Counted from the stretch's first letter, positions 24,535 through 33,083 are shown. The stretch: 64,000 nt of DNA from Streptomyces sp. NBC_00878 (GCF_026341515.1 NZ_JAPEOK010000001.1:6262001-6326000); one strand, 5' to 3'. Notes: generated by a model not told the origin, from the letters alone. A program made the numbers and translations.

Positions 24535-25995
24535 ATGGCTTACGACGATCTTCGTTCCCTGCTCCGGGCGCTGGAGCGCGAGGGCGACCTCAAGCGCATC
24601 AAGGCCGAGGTGGACCCGTATCTGGAGGTCGGGGAGATCGTCGACCGCGTCCAGAAGGCGGGCGGCCCCGCCCTGCTCTTCGAGAACGTGCGCGGGTCGG
24701 CGATGCCGCTCGCGATGAACGTCTTCGGGACGGACCGCCGCCTCCTCAAGGCGCTCGGCCTGAAGTCGTACGAGGAGATCAGCGAGAAGATCGGCGGCCT
24801 GCTCAGGCCCGAGCTGCCGCAGGGGTTCGTCGGCGTGCGCGAGGCCTTCGGGAAGCTCGGCGCCATGACCCACGTACCGCCGAAGAAGGTGAAGTCCGAC
24901 AAGGCGCCCGTCCAGGAGGTCGTGCTCAAGGGCGACGAGGTCGACCTCGATGTGCTGCCCGCGCTCTTCACCTGGCCGCAGGACGGCGGGTCCTTCTTCA
25001 ACCTGGGTCTGACCCACACCAAGGACCCGGAGAGCGGCATCCGCAACCTCGGGCTCTACCGCCTCCAGCGCCACGACAAGCGCACCATCGGCATGCACTG
25101 GCAGATCCACAAGGACAGCCGCAACCACTACCAGGTGGCCGCGCGGAAGGGCGAGCGGCTGCCGGTCGCGATCGCCTTCGGGTGCCCGCCGGCGGTGACG
25201 TACGCGTCCACGGCCCCTCTTCCCGGTGACATCGACGAGTACCTCTTCGCCGGGTTCGTCCAGGGCAAGCGGATCGAGATGGTCGACTGCGAGACGGTGC
25301 CGTTGCAGGTGCCCGCGAACGCCGAGGTCGTACTCGAAGGGTGGCTGGAGCCCGGCGAGATGCTGCCGGAGGGGCCGTTCGGCGACCACACCGGGTTCTA
25401 CACGCCGCAGGAGCCCTTCCCCGCCCTCACCATCGACTGCGTGACGATGCGCAGGCGGCCGCTGCTCCAGTCGATCGTGGTCGGCCGGCCGCCGACGGAG
25501 GACGGCCCGCTGGGCCGGGCGACGGAGCGGTTCTTCCTCCCCCTCCTCAAGATCATCGTGCCGGACATCGTGGACTACCACCTCCCCGAGGCGGGCGGTT
25601 TCCACAACTGCGCGATCGTCGCGATCGACAAGAAGTACCCGAAGCACGCCCAGAAGGTGATGCACGCCGTCTGGGGCGCCCACATGATGTCCCTGACCAA
25701 ACTGATCGTGGTCGTCGACTCCGACTGCGACGTCCACGACCTGCACGAGGTCGCGTGGCGCGCGCTGGGGAACACGGACTACTCCCGTGACCTCACCGTC
25801 GTCGAGGGACCGGTCGACCACCTCGACCACTCCTCGTACCAGCAGTTCTGGGGCGGCAAGGCGGGCATCGACGCGACGAGGAAGTGGCCCGAGGAGGGGT
25901 ACACGCGGGACGGCGGCTGGCCCGACATGGTGCTGTCCGACCCGGAGACGGCGGCGAAGGTCGACCGCCGGTGGAAGGAGTACGGACTCTCGTGA
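24535..25995 (+). CDS. mqnL: UbiD-family menaquinone decarboxylase
   Basis: Prenylated-FMN dependent decarboxylase (486 aa) acting late in the futalosine menaquinone pathway, removing the carboxylate after prenylation. UbiD features: NLGLYRLQRHDKRTIGMHWQ, MVDCETVPLQVPANAEVVLE, EGPFGDHTGFY and HLPEAGGFHNC. Start ATG follows a GATACT-like -10 closely, so the message may be leaderless. It overlaps the prenyltransferase by GTGA and shares the locus with the UbiX-like enzyme that would supply its cofactor. The mqnL name follows S. coelicolor usage from memory. Confidence 0.92.
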   Translation: MAYDDLRSLLRALEREGDLKRIKAEVDPYLEVGEIVDRVQKAGGPALLFENVRGSAMPLAMNVFGTDRRLLKALGLKSYEEISEKIGGLLRPELPQGFVGVREAFGKLGAMTHVPPKKVKSDKAPVQEVVLKGDEVDLDVLPALFTWPQDGGSFFNLGLTHTKDPESGIRNLGLYRLQRHDKRTIGMHWQIHKDSRNHYQVAARKGERLPVAIAFGCPPAVTYASTAPLPGDIDEYLFAGFVQGKRIEMVDCETVPLQVPANAEVVLEGWLEPGEMLPEGPFGDHTGFYTPQEPFPALTIDCVTMRRRPLLQSIVVGRPPTEDGPLGRATERFFLPLLKIIVPDIVDYHLPEAGGFHNCAIVAIDKKYPKHAQKVMHAVWGAHMMSLTKLIVVVDSDCDVHDLHEVAWRALGNTDYSRDLTVVEGPVDHLDHSSYQQFWGGKAGIDATRKWPEEGYTRDGGWPDMVLSDPETAAKVDRRWKEYGLS

Positions 25996-26900
25996 GCAGC
26001 GCATCAGCCGCGATCCCCCAGCCCCAGCCGGGGCGCACCAAGGCGTTCCTGCGCCTCGTCATGATCGAGCACTCCGTCTTCGCGCTGCCCTTCGCGTACA
26101 TCGCGGCGCTGACGGCGATGTTCACGCTGGACGGGAACATCCACTGGGTCCGGCTGCTGCTGGTGACCATCGCGATGGTCGGCCTGCGGACCTTCGCCAT
26201 GGCGGCGAACCGGATCATCGACCGCGAGATCGACGCCCGCAACCCCCGTACGGCCCATCGCGAGCTCGTCACCGGCGCGATGAGCGTGAAGCACGCGTGG
26301 ACGGGCGCGCTGGTCGCCCTGGTGTTCTTCCTCGGCGCGGCGGCCCTGCTCAACCCGCTGTGCCTGGCGCTGGCCCCCATCGCGGTCATCCCGATGGTGG
26401 TCTACCCGTACGGCAAGCGGTTCACGAACTTCCCGCAGGCCATCCTCGGTCTGGCCCAGGCGATGGGGCCGATCGGCGGCTGGCTGGCGATCACGGGGGA
26501 GTGGTCCTGGGACGCGGTACTCCTCGGCCTCGCGGTCGGCATCTGGATCGGCGGCTTCGACCTGATCTACGCCTGCCAGGACGTGACAACGGACCGCGAG
26601 ATCGGCGTCATGTCGGTCCCGGCGCGCTTCGGTATCCCGACGGCGATCTGGGGCGCGCGCGCCTGCCACGCCCTCACGACGGCCCTCTTCGTCTGGTACG
26701 CGCTGGCCACCGACGCGGGCACCTTCTTCTGGTTCGGCCTGCTGATCGTCACGGCCGCGTTCCTGTACGAGCACTCGATCGTCCGCCCGCACGACCTCTC
26801 TCGCGTGAACCGCGCCTTCTTCAGCGTCAACGGCTTCATCGGGATTGCCCTGTTCGGGTGTGCGTTGCTTGATCTTCTGGTTCGGGGTCTGACCGTGTGA
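25992..26900 (+). CDS. mqnP: UbiA-family menaquinone prenyltransferase
   Basis: Integral membrane prenyltransferase (302 aa, 8-9 helices) attaching the polyprenyl chain to the naphthoate in menaquinone synthesis. Both Asp-rich motifs are present: NRIIDREIDARNPRTAHREL (allylic diphosphate binding) and YACQDVTTDREIG. The GTG start overlaps the decarboxylase stop. Its own stop overlaps an in-frame GTG of the next gene, though that gene more likely starts at 26948. Confidence 0.93.
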   Translation: MSSASAAIPQPQPGRTKAFLRLVMIEHSVFALPFAYIAALTAMFTLDGNIHWVRLLLVTIAMVGLRTFAMAANRIIDREIDARNPRTAHRELVTGAMSVKHAWTGALVALVFFLGAAALLNPLCLALAPIAVIPMVVYPYGKRFTNFPQAILGLAQAMGPIGGWLAITGEWSWDAVLLGLAVGIWIGGFDLIYACQDVTTDREIGVMSVPARFGIPTAIWGARACHALTTALFVWYALATDAGTFFWFGLLIVTAAFLYEHSIVRPHDLSRVNRAFFSVNGFIGIALFGCALLDLLVRGLTV

Positions 26901-26947
26901 ATACGGTGCGGCCTACCATCGAGGGCAGGAACCCCAGGGAGGCCACC

Positions 26948-27520
26948 GTGACCGTCTCGGACCTTGACCGCCTGCACTCGCAGCTCAGCAAGCTGGAGGA
27001 CATGTTCCCCGGCTACCTGACGGAGATTGTCGAGGGCAGCATCGTGATGAACCCGGTCAGGCCGTTCCACGGGAGGACCATCCAGCGCCTGTGGGCCCTC
27101 GTCGAGGACCAGCTGCCGCCGGAGTGGGTCGTGGTGAGTGATGTGGCCTTTCCGTTCGATGACGCCAACGAGTTCTGCCCGGACCTCGCGGTCATTCCCG
27201 CCGAAGCGGAGGCCGAGAACCGCAGCGCGTACCCGTTCGACCTGATCGAGCTCGTTGCCGAGGTGGTGTCTCCGGAGAGTGTCCGGCGTGACTACGAGGT
27301 GAAGCCCCGCTGGTACGCCTCCCGCGGCATCGCCAACTACTTGATCCTCGACCCGCTCAAGGGCCACTGCGTCACGATGTGGAACCCGGGCGCCGACGGC
27401 TACCGGGGCCGCGACATCATCCCGTACGGCACGGACCTGACCGTCGATTCGTCGCTGGGCAAGCTGACGATCGCCACCGCAGGTCTTCCCACGGATCCGA
27501 AGGCGCGCGACCGGTCCTGA
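26948..27520 (+). CDS. Uma2 family endonuclease-like protein
   Basis: PD-(D/E)XK-fold protein (190 aa) of the Uma2/DUF820 family. Motif residues: FCPDLAVIP (catalytic Asp), LIELVAEVVSPES (Glu), YEVKPRWYASRGI (Lys) and NYLILDP. These are putative nucleases of unknown role, abundant in Streptomyces and cyanobacteria. The GTG at 26948 is preferred, with GGGAGG 5 bases upstream; an alternative at 26897 would overlap mqnP. It interrupts the run of menaquinone genes, with no metabolic link apparent. Confidence 0.88.
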   Translation: MTVSDLDRLHSQLSKLEDMFPGYLTEIVEGSIVMNPVRPFHGRTIQRLWALVEDQLPPEWVVVSDVAFPFDDANEFCPDLAVIPAEAEAENRSAYPFDLIELVAEVVSPESVRRDYEVKPRWYASRGIANYLILDPLKGHCVTMWNPGADGYRGRDIIPYGTDLTVDSSLGKLTIATAGLPTDPKARDRS

Positions 27521-27539
27521 GCTCCGGGCGGCCCGCCGG

Positions 27540-27545
27540 TAGGCT
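27540..27545 (+). promoter_or_regulatory. Leaderless -10 box of the UbiX-like gene
   Basis: TAGGCT ends 6 bases before the GTG at 27552, consistent with transcription starting at the start codon; no ribosome binding site is seen. This suggests the UbiX-like gene has its own promoter downstream of the Uma2 gene. Confidence 0.5.
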
Positions 27546-27551
27546 CAGGGT

Positions 27552-28229
27552 GTGAACGCAGGAGAAACTCAGCGTCGGCCTTGGATCGTGGGGGTCTCCG
27601 GCGCGTCCGGAACGCCGTACGCGGCGGCCGTGCTGCGTGCCCTCCTCGCGGTCGGCGAAAGCGTCGACCTCGTCGTCTCGCGGGCCTCACGGCTCACGCT
27701 GCTCGACGAGACCGGGATCGGCTTCCGGGACGCCCACTGGCAGGAGGACCTCCGGGAGTGGCTCGGCCGGGGGGCCGACGGCAAGCCCGGTACCTTCACG
27801 GCGGACGTCGGCGACATACGGTACTGGAGCGCGGGTGACCTGGCGGCGGGGCCGTCGTCGGGCTCGTACGCCTCGAAGGGCATGCTGATCGTGCCCGCCT
27901 CCACCGCATGCGTCGCCGGAGTCGCGCTCGGCCTCTCGAAGGACCTGTTGCAGCGTGCCGCGAGCGTCACGCTCAAGGAGCGGCGCAAGCTGGTCGTCGC
28001 CGTCCGCGAGACTCCGTTGAACGGGCAGACCCTGCGGCATCTGGTGACACTGGACGACGCGGGCGCGACCGTACTGCCGGCCTCCCCGGCGTTCTACGCG
28101 GGAGCGACCCACATCCAGGACCTGGTGGACTTCGTCGCCGGGCGCGTGCTGGACGCGGCGGGCGTCGGGCACACGCTCTACCGCCGCTGGGAGGGCGAAC
28201 TCGGCGGCGGCGACCAACGCACCACCTGA
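27552..28229 (+). CDS. mqnM: UbiX-family flavin prenyltransferase
   Basis: Makes prenylated FMN for the UbiD-like decarboxylase (225 aa, Rossmann-like flavoprotein). UbiX signatures: GVSGASGTPYAAAVLRAL (FMN phosphate loop), the SYASKGMLIVPAS segment with Ser/Lys, ERRKLVVAVRETPL and LDDAGATVLPASPAFY. An insert between the first and third segments is a little longer than in Escherichia coli UbiX. Start GTG appears leaderless. It pairs functionally with the decarboxylase 1.5 kb upstream. Confidence 0.93.
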   Translation: MNAGETQRRPWIVGVSGASGTPYAAAVLRALLAVGESVDLVVSRASRLTLLDETGIGFRDAHWQEDLREWLGRGADGKPGTFTADVGDIRYWSAGDLAAGPSSGSYASKGMLIVPASTACVAGVALGLSKDLLQRAASVTLKERRKLVVAVRETPLNGQTLRHLVTLDDAGATVLPASPAFYAGATHIQDLVDFVAGRVLDAAGVGHTLYRRWEGELGGGDQRTT

Positions 28230-28252
28230 GCAACGCGCAGCACAGTACCCAC

Positions 28253-28278
28253 GCATCACTTCAGGGCATCACTTCAGG
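28253..28278 (+). repeat. Tandem 13-mer before the Lrp gene
   Basis: GCATCACTTCAGG occurs twice head to tail (28253-28265 and 28266-28278), followed by a third partial CTCTTCAG. It is 29 bases before the regulator start, where an autoregulatory operator could lie. Confidence 0.75.
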
Positions 28279-28306
28279 AACTCTTCAGCGGAAGGCTATC
28301 GATCGC

Positions 28307-28762
28307 ATGGACGCGGTGGACAGGCAGCTCATCCAGGCCCTCAGGGAGAACGGCCGGGCTTCCTACGCGGAGCTGGGACGCCTCGTCGGACTGTCGGGAC
28401 CCAGTGTCACCGACCGCATCAACCGCCTGGAGGCCGCCGGTGTCATCACCGGCTACCGCGCGACGGTCGACGCGACCTCGCTCGGCCTCGGCGTCACCGC
28501 CCTCATCGGCATCTCGCTCTCCGACGCCACCGACCACCAGGACGTGGCGCACCGGCTCAAGGAACTCAACGAGATCGAGGACTGCTGGTTCATCGCCGGC
28601 GACGACTCCTACATGCTCAAGGTGCGGGCGCCCGACGTGGACGGCCTGGAGAAGACCATCCGGCGGCTGTCGGGGACGAAGGGCGTCTCCCGGACCCGTA
28701 CGACCATCGTGCTCTCCACGAAGTGGGAGAACAGGGTGGGTGAGCTGCCCGAAGAGGAATAA
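28307..28762 (+). CDS. Lrp/AsnC family transcriptional regulator
   Basis: Feast/famine regulator (151 aa): N-terminal winged helix-turn-helix (MDAVDRQLIQALRENGRASY, GLSGPSVTDRINRLEAAGVI) and C-terminal RAM/AsnC ligand domain (CWFIAGDDSYMLKVRAPDV, TRTTIVLSTKWENR). Octameric DNA-binding, amino-acid-responsive proteins are the family norm. GGAAGG is 12 bases upstream, rather far from the ATG, so leaderless expression is possible. It is placed between UbiX-like and MqnE genes, so it may regulate menaquinone genes (inference). Confidence 0.93.
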   Translation: MDAVDRQLIQALRENGRASYAELGRLVGLSGPSVTDRINRLEAAGVITGYRATVDATSLGLGVTALIGISLSDATDHQDVAHRLKELNEIEDCWFIAGDDSYMLKVRAPDVDGLEKTIRRLSGTKGVSRTRTTIVLSTKWENRVGELPEEE

Positions 28763-28811
28763 GACTCTGGGCGTACGGTTGGCAGGGTTCGTCACTAGGA
28801 GAGGCACAAGC

Positions 28812-29975
28812 ATGGATGTCGGGCTCAAGCGCGAGCTGGAGGACAAGGTCCGGGCCGGTGAGCGGCTGACCCGCGAGGACGGTATCGCGCTGTACGAGTC
28901 GGACGACCTGGCCTGGCTGGGCGGGCTCGCCCACGAGGTGCGGACCCGGAAGAACGGCGACGTCGTCCACTTCAACGTCAACCGCCACCTCAACATGACG
29001 AACGTGTGCACCGCGTCCTGCGCGTACTGCTCGTTCCAGCGCAAGCCGGGCGAGAAGGACGCGTACACGATGCGCATCGAGGAGGCCGTCCGCCTCGCCA
29101 AGACGATGGAGGGCGAGAACCTCACCGAGCTGCACATCGTCAACGGCCTGCACCCGAACCTGCCGTGGCGGTACTACCCGCGCTCGCTCAGCGAACTGAA
29201 GAAGGCCCTCCCGAACGTTTCCCTGAAGGCCTTCACGGCGACGGAGATCCACCACTTCGAGACGATCTCGGGGCTGAGCGCGTCCGAGATCCTCGACGAG
29301 CTGATCGACGCGGGTCTGGAGTCGTTGACCGGCGGCGGCGCGGAGATCTTCGACTGGGAGATCCGGCAGCACATCGTCGACCACCGCACCCACTGGGAGG
29401 ACTGGTCGCGCATCCACCGCCTCGCGCACGAGAAGGGTCTCAAGACCCCGTGCACGATGCTGTACGGCCACATCGAGGAGCCGCGTCACCGGGTCGACCA
29501 CGTCCTGCGTCTCCGCGAACTCCAGGACGAGACCGGCGGCTTCCAGGTCTTCATCCCGCTGCGCTACCAGCACGACTTCGTGGACATGAAGGACGGCAAG
29601 GTGCGTAACCGCCTCCAGGCGCGTACGCAGATGGCGACGGGCGCGGAGGCGTTGAAGACGTTCGCGGTGTCGAGGTTGTTGTTCGACAACGTGCCGCACG
29701 TCAAGGTCTTCTGGGTGATGCACGGCGTCCAGACCGCCCAGCTTGCCCTCCAGCACGGCGCCGACGACATGGACGGCTCGGTCGTCGAGTACAAGATCAC
29801 CCACGACGCCGACAACTACGGCACCCCGAACAAGCTGACCCGCGAGGACCTCCTCGACCTGATCCGCGACGCCGGTTTCCGCCCGGTCGAGCGGAACACG
29901 CGGTACGAGATCATCCGCGAGTACGACGGCCCGGACGCGGGGCGTCGGGAGTCGCCGCAGCCGATGAGGGTTTGA
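28812..29975 (+). CDS. mqnE: Aminofutalosine synthase MqnE
   Basis: Radical SAM enzyme (387 aa) that adds the adenosyl radical to 3-[(1-carboxyvinyl)oxy]benzoate, forming aminodeoxyfutalosine, the second step of the futalosine menaquinone pathway. The 4Fe-4S cluster ligands are C66, C70 and C73 in CTASCAYCSF. Further conserved parts are HIVNGLHPNLPW, GLESLTGGGAEIF and FIPLRYQHDF. AGGAGAGG lies about 8 bases before the ATG. It works with MqnA (35964), which makes its substrate. Confidence 0.95.
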   Translation: MDVGLKRELEDKVRAGERLTREDGIALYESDDLAWLGGLAHEVRTRKNGDVVHFNVNRHLNMTNVCTASCAYCSFQRKPGEKDAYTMRIEEAVRLAKTMEGENLTELHIVNGLHPNLPWRYYPRSLSELKKALPNVSLKAFTATEIHHFETISGLSASEILDELIDAGLESLTGGGAEIFDWEIRQHIVDHRTHWEDWSRIHRLAHEKGLKTPCTMLYGHIEEPRHRVDHVLRLRELQDETGGFQVFIPLRYQHDFVDMKDGKVRNRLQARTQMATGAEALKTFAVSRLLFDNVPHVKVFWVMHGVQTAQLALQHGADDMDGSVVEYKITHDADNYGTPNKLTREDLLDLIRDAGFRPVERNTRYEIIREYDGPDAGRRESPQPMRV

Positions 29976-30045
29976 GTCTGCGGGGGTGCTGGGTGGGGGT
30001 CTGAGGCCGCGGGTGTGTCGGGTGCGGGCCGGCGGGGGCTCGTCG

Positions 30046-30085
30046 CTCCCCCACTCTCGGCTTCGCTCGAGCGGGGGGACCCCCA
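30046..30085. repeat. Dispersed intergenic palindromic repeat
   Basis: A CTCCCCCACTCTCGGCTTCG stretch followed by CTCGAGCGGGGGGACCCCCA. I recognise this as a very common Streptomyces intergenic element. It is followed by the hairpin CGCCCC-TTC-GGGGCG at 30117-30131. A related, partly degenerate copy lies inside ccsB. Confidence 0.65.
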
Positions 30086-30116
30086 TCGCGGCGGAGCCGC
30101 AAATGTCACAGCCCCG

Positions 30117-30131
30117 CGCCCCTTCGGGGCG
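30117..30131 (+). terminator. Hairpin after mqnE
   Basis: CGCCCC-TTC-GGGGCG, a perfect 6-bp stem with a 3-base loop, 140 bases past the mqnE stop. A GTGACGT direct repeat (30131-30146) follows and may belong to the next promoter. Confidence 0.5.
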
Positions 30132-30156
30132 TGACGTACGTGACGTCGGGGCCTGC

Positions 30157-30186
30157 TTGAGGTGGGTGTGGCGTAATGTCTAGCCT
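30157..30186 (+). promoter_or_regulatory. Promoter of the acetyltransferase gene
   Basis: TTGAGG (30157-30162) and TAGCCT (30181-30186) are spaced by 18 bases, a good vegetative-sigma promoter. The ATG follows 6 bases after the -10 box, so the transcript is probably leaderless. Confidence 0.7.
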
Positions 30187-30192
30187 GCTCCT

Positions 30193-30717
30193 ATGCCCCT
30201 TACGTTCGAACTCGACCCCCCGGTCGACCGCGCGTTGCGCGACGGCATTCTCACCCTGTGGGCGGACGTCGCCAACGCCGGCGGCTCCGTCGGCTTCGTA
30301 CCCCCCGTGACGGTGGACGACGTACGCCCCGACCTGGTGAACCACTTCGTCGCCATGGCGGAGGGGCGGACCCGGCTGCTCGTCGGCCGGGACGCGTCGG
30401 GCGAGGTCGCGGCGACCGCGTTCATCGCCTTCAACACCCACCGGCTGATGCGCCACTGGGCGTGGCTCTACACGGTCATGGTGCACCCACGACACCAGCG
30501 CATGGGCTACGGCCGTGACCTGCTCGCCGCCTCCGCCGCCGCGGCCCGCACCCTGGACGGCATAGAGGCGATACGGCTCACCTGCCGCGGCGGGCTCGGC
30601 CTGGAGCACTTCTACGCCTCCTGCGGCTACAAGGAGGTCGGCCGGGTGCCCGGCGCGATCAGGGTCGCTCCCGGGGACGACCGCGACAGCGTATTCATGC
30701 TGCTGTCGCTCGCCTGA
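30193..30717 (+). CDS. GNAT family N-acetyltransferase
   Basis: Acetyl-CoA dependent transferase (174 aa). The acetyl-CoA loop is in VMVHPRHQRMGYGRDLL, preceded by the strand HWAWLYTVMV and followed by RLTCRGGLGLEHFYASCGYKE, all typical of motif A/B. Substrate unknown. Preceded by its own leaderless promoter, so it is independent of mqnE. Confidence 0.9.
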   Translation: MPLTFELDPPVDRALRDGILTLWADVANAGGSVGFVPPVTVDDVRPDLVNHFVAMAEGRTRLLVGRDASGEVAATAFIAFNTHRLMRHWAWLYTVMVHPRHQRMGYGRDLLAASAAAARTLDGIEAIRLTCRGGLGLEHFYASCGYKEVGRVPGAIRVAPGDDRDSVFMLLSLA

Positions 30718-30856
30718 CTCCCCACACCCCCCTGCAAGATCCTGTGCCCGGCGTGCTTCACTGGACGGTGCCCTTTGGGAATGTCGGGAACGTTCGGGGA
30801 CGATCGGACCCCTTCGGACCTGTTCGGAACCGTTCGACACGGAAGAGTGGATTGAG

Positions 30857-31159
30857 ATGCTCCGCTACACACTGATGCGCCTAGGGATCCTCGCGGGTTG
30901 CCTCGTGGTCGTCTGGGGCCTCGTCTACTCCGGCATCGCCCCGCGCGGTCTCGGTGACTCCAACGGCATGTGGATCGTCCTGCTCTCCCTGCTGATCTCG
31001 GCCCCCATCAGCTTTGTCGTCCTGCGCAAGGAGCGTGACCGCGCCTCGATCCAGATCGTCGAGCGCGTCGACCGCGTCAAGTCCAACCTGGAGGCCAACC
31101 GCAGCCAGGAGGACGACGTGACGGACGAGGTGACACGGGCCCAGGGCCAGGCGTCGTAA
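30857..31159 (+). CDS. DUF4229 membrane protein
   Basis: 100-residue protein with two transmembrane helices (LGILAGCLVVVWGLVYSG and MWIVLLSLLISAPISFVVL) and a charged cytoplasmic tail (LRKERDRASIQIVERVDRVK). This matches the DUF4229 family, commonly placed near menaquinone genes in actinobacteria; function unknown. The upstream 140 bases contain several TTCGG repeats and no clear terminator. Confidence 0.85.
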   Translation: MLRYTLMRLGILAGCLVVVWGLVYSGIAPRGLGDSNGMWIVLLSLLISAPISFVVLRKERDRASIQIVERVDRVKSNLEANRSQEDDVTDEVTRAQGQAS

Positions 31160-31284
31160 CGACCGCTACCCCGCTACCCCGCTACCCCGCCACACCGCGA
31201 TCCCGCTACGCCGCGATCCCGTCGCCACCCCGCTGAGCCGCCACTCCACCGAGCCGTCGGCGGACAACTCGTACTCTTGCTCGT

Positions 31285-31935
31285 ATGGGTGCAGTCAAGA
31301 ACAAACGGATGCCGCGTGCCGTGCGGGAGCAGCAGATGCTGGACGCGGCGGTGCGGTCCTTCGGGCAACGGGGGTACCGGGCCGCGTCGATGGACGACAT
31401 CGCCGATCTGGCGGGTGTGTCCAAGCCGTTGGTCTATCTGTACCTGAACTCCAAGGAAGACCTCTTCACCGCGTGCATCCGGCGCGAGGCGGCGGCCCTG
31501 ACCGCGGCCGTACGCGCGGGGGTCCAGCCGGACCTGCCCGCTGACCGCCAACTCTGGGAAGGGCTGCGGGCGTTCTTCACGCACACCGCGCAGAACCCGG
31601 ACGGCTGGGCCGTGTTGCACCTCCAGGCGCGTACGCACGGGGAGCCGTTCGCCGCGGAGTTCGCCGCGCTGCGCGAGGAGATGGTCGCGTTCGTCACGGA
31701 GCTGATCGTGGTGGCCGCCCGTGAGGCGCGCCGGGATCCGTCGCTGCCCGAGCGCGAGGTCGCCGGCCTCGCGGAAGCCCTCGTCGGCGCGGCCGAGTCC
31801 CTCGCCGCCTGGGCCAACGCCACCCCCGGCGTCTCCGCCCGGCAGGCCGCCGCGACCATGATGAACTTCGCCTGGGCGGGCCTGGGGAACCTGATGGAGG
31901 AAAGACCGTGGTCGGACACGGCCGGTGCCCCGTGA
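31285..31935 (+). CDS. TetR/AcrR family transcriptional regulator
   Basis: Repressor-type regulator (216 aa): N-terminal HTH at residues 15-60 (QMLDAAVRSFGQRGYRAASM, DDIADLAGVSKPLVYLY) and a helical C-terminal ligand domain. TACTCT ends 7 bases before the ATG, indicating a leaderless transcript. The gene converges on the MaoC-like gene, whose promoter has a palindrome that could be its operator. Ligand may be an acyl-CoA given the neighbours (inference). Confidence 0.9.
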   Translation: MGAVKNKRMPRAVREQQMLDAAVRSFGQRGYRAASMDDIADLAGVSKPLVYLYLNSKEDLFTACIRREAAALTAAVRAGVQPDLPADRQLWEGLRAFFTHTAQNPDGWAVLHLQARTHGEPFAAEFAALREEMVAFVTELIVVAAREARRDPSLPEREVAGLAEALVGAAESLAAWANATPGVSARQAAATMMNFAWAGLGNLMEERPWSDTAGAP

Positions 31936-31969
31936 CGGGCGCGGGGCCGCAGGTTCCTGACTGCATCTA

Positions 31970-32059
31970 CCGCGACTGCCGCGACTGCCGCGACTGCCGC
32001 GACTGCCGCGACTGCCGCACCTTCCGCGCCTACCGCACCTTCCGCACCTTCCGCATCAC
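31970..32059. repeat. 9-bp tandem repeat over the MaoC gene stop
   Basis: Ten consecutive 9-bp units: five exact CCGCGACTG, then CCGCACCTT variants. The array ends over the stop codon of the minus-strand MaoC-like gene (32056-32058) and fills most of the 120-base convergent gap with the TetR gene. Confidence 0.9.
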
Positions 32060-33042
32060 AGCTGAGCGTTGAGCACCTCGCCGGTCAGGTGCAGCCGCCC
32101 ACCCGCCCCGCGCAGTTCGAAGGCGGCGCCCTCCGCCCCGTACGACACCGTCCCCGGCAGGAGCACCGGTGCCCTGAACTCCGCCCGGACCAGGGCCGTT
32201 TGAGGCGCCCCGTGCTCGGCGAGGCAGCGTGCCACGGTCCACATGCCGTGCGCGATGGCCCGGCGGAAGCCGAACAGCCGGGCGGTGAGGGGGTGGAGGT
32301 GGATCGGGTTGCGGTCGCCGGACGCGGCCCCGTACCGCCGCCCGACATCCCCGGCGAGCGCCCACTCGGCGACGACGGGCAGCGGCACGCGCGCATCGGG
32401 CCGCAACGACCCGCGTGCATCAGTCGCGTCGGGTGCTTCGGTCGCGTCGGATGCGGTCGGCCCGCCCGCGTTCCCCGCCGAGGTGTGCCGAGCCCGAGCC
32501 CGAGGCCGATTTCGATGCCGCGCCAGATACGTACTCCGCGACTCCCACACGAGTTCGCTCCCCGTCCGCACCTCCGTCACGACGACGGCCTCGGTTCCGC
32601 GCCGGTGGGGCACCAACTCATCGACGTGCACGGAGAGTTCGTACTCCCCGGTCGCCGCCGTCGCCCTTCGCCTCGTGATCCCGATGGAGGTGTGCACCAG
32701 TCCGAGCAATGGCAACGGAAAGCCGCGCTCGCTCATCAGCCGCATGGCCAGCGGGAATCCCAGCACGTGCGGATACGTAATGGGCAACTCATCGGCCCCC
32801 ACCCCGAACCCACAGGCCCGTTCATACGCGGCGAGCCGGCCCAGATCGATGCGAACACCGGGGAGGACCAGCCGGGTCCGCGGTGCCGGAACCCCGCCCC
32901 GGGCCCGCTTGAAGAGCGAGAGGAAGGCACCCCGGGCAAGCAGGGGCCAGAGCCGCGGCGAACCGTCGAGGACGTGGGTACGCAGAGAACCCTTCCCGCC
33001 ATCCGCCGCGCCATCCGTCACGCCATCCGTCACGTCGTCCAT
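32056..33042 (-). CDS. MaoC-like hydratase/dehydratase
   Basis: Double hot-dog protein (328 aa) of the (R)-specific enoyl hydratase/MaoC type. The second half carries the hydratase motif ASGDRNPIHLHPLTARLFGF with catalytic Asp and His; the first half (ITYPHVLGFPLAMRLM) is the inactive hot dog. The linker is Ala/Thr/Asp-rich, and the N-terminus contains VTDG repeats from a 12-bp DNA repeat. ATG at 33042 follows an in-frame GTG. It probably hydrates enoyl-CoA in fatty acid metabolism, matching the acyl-CoA ligase transcribed divergently. Confidence 0.88.
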   Translation of the reverse strand: MDDVTDGVTDGAADGGKGSLRTHVLDGSPRLWPLLARGAFLSLFKRARGGVPAPRTRLVLPGVRIDLGRLAAYERACGFGVGADELPITYPHVLGFPLAMRLMSERGFPLPLLGLVHTSIGITRRRATAATGEYELSVHVDELVPHRRGTEAVVVTEVRTGSELVWESRSTYLARHRNRPRARARHTSAGNAGGPTASDATEAPDATDARGSLRPDARVPLPVVAEWALAGDVGRRYGAASGDRNPIHLHPLTARLFGFRRAIAHGMWTVARCLAEHGAPQTALVRAEFRAPVLLPGTVSYGAEGAAFELRGAGGRLHLTGEVLNAQL

Positions 33043-33058
33043 CACTTCTTACTCTCAA

Positions 33059-33083
33059 GTAGGGTTACCCGAGGTAAGGCTAC
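33059..33083. promoter_or_regulatory. Candidate operator upstream of MaoC-like gene
   Basis: TTACC-CGA-GGTAA (33065-33077) is a perfect palindrome, with GTAG/CTAC as outer arms. It lies 17 bases upstream of the MaoC-like start. TetR-type regulators bind such sites; the nearby TetR gene is the obvious candidate. Confidence 0.45.

Noticed and set aside
24496..26004. 502-codon minus-strand frame opposite the UbiD-like gene
   Set aside because: Antisense shadow; the sense strand has clear UbiD motifs.
27200..27520. Uma2 gene as part of a restriction system
   Set aside because: No methyltransferase or other restriction component nearby.
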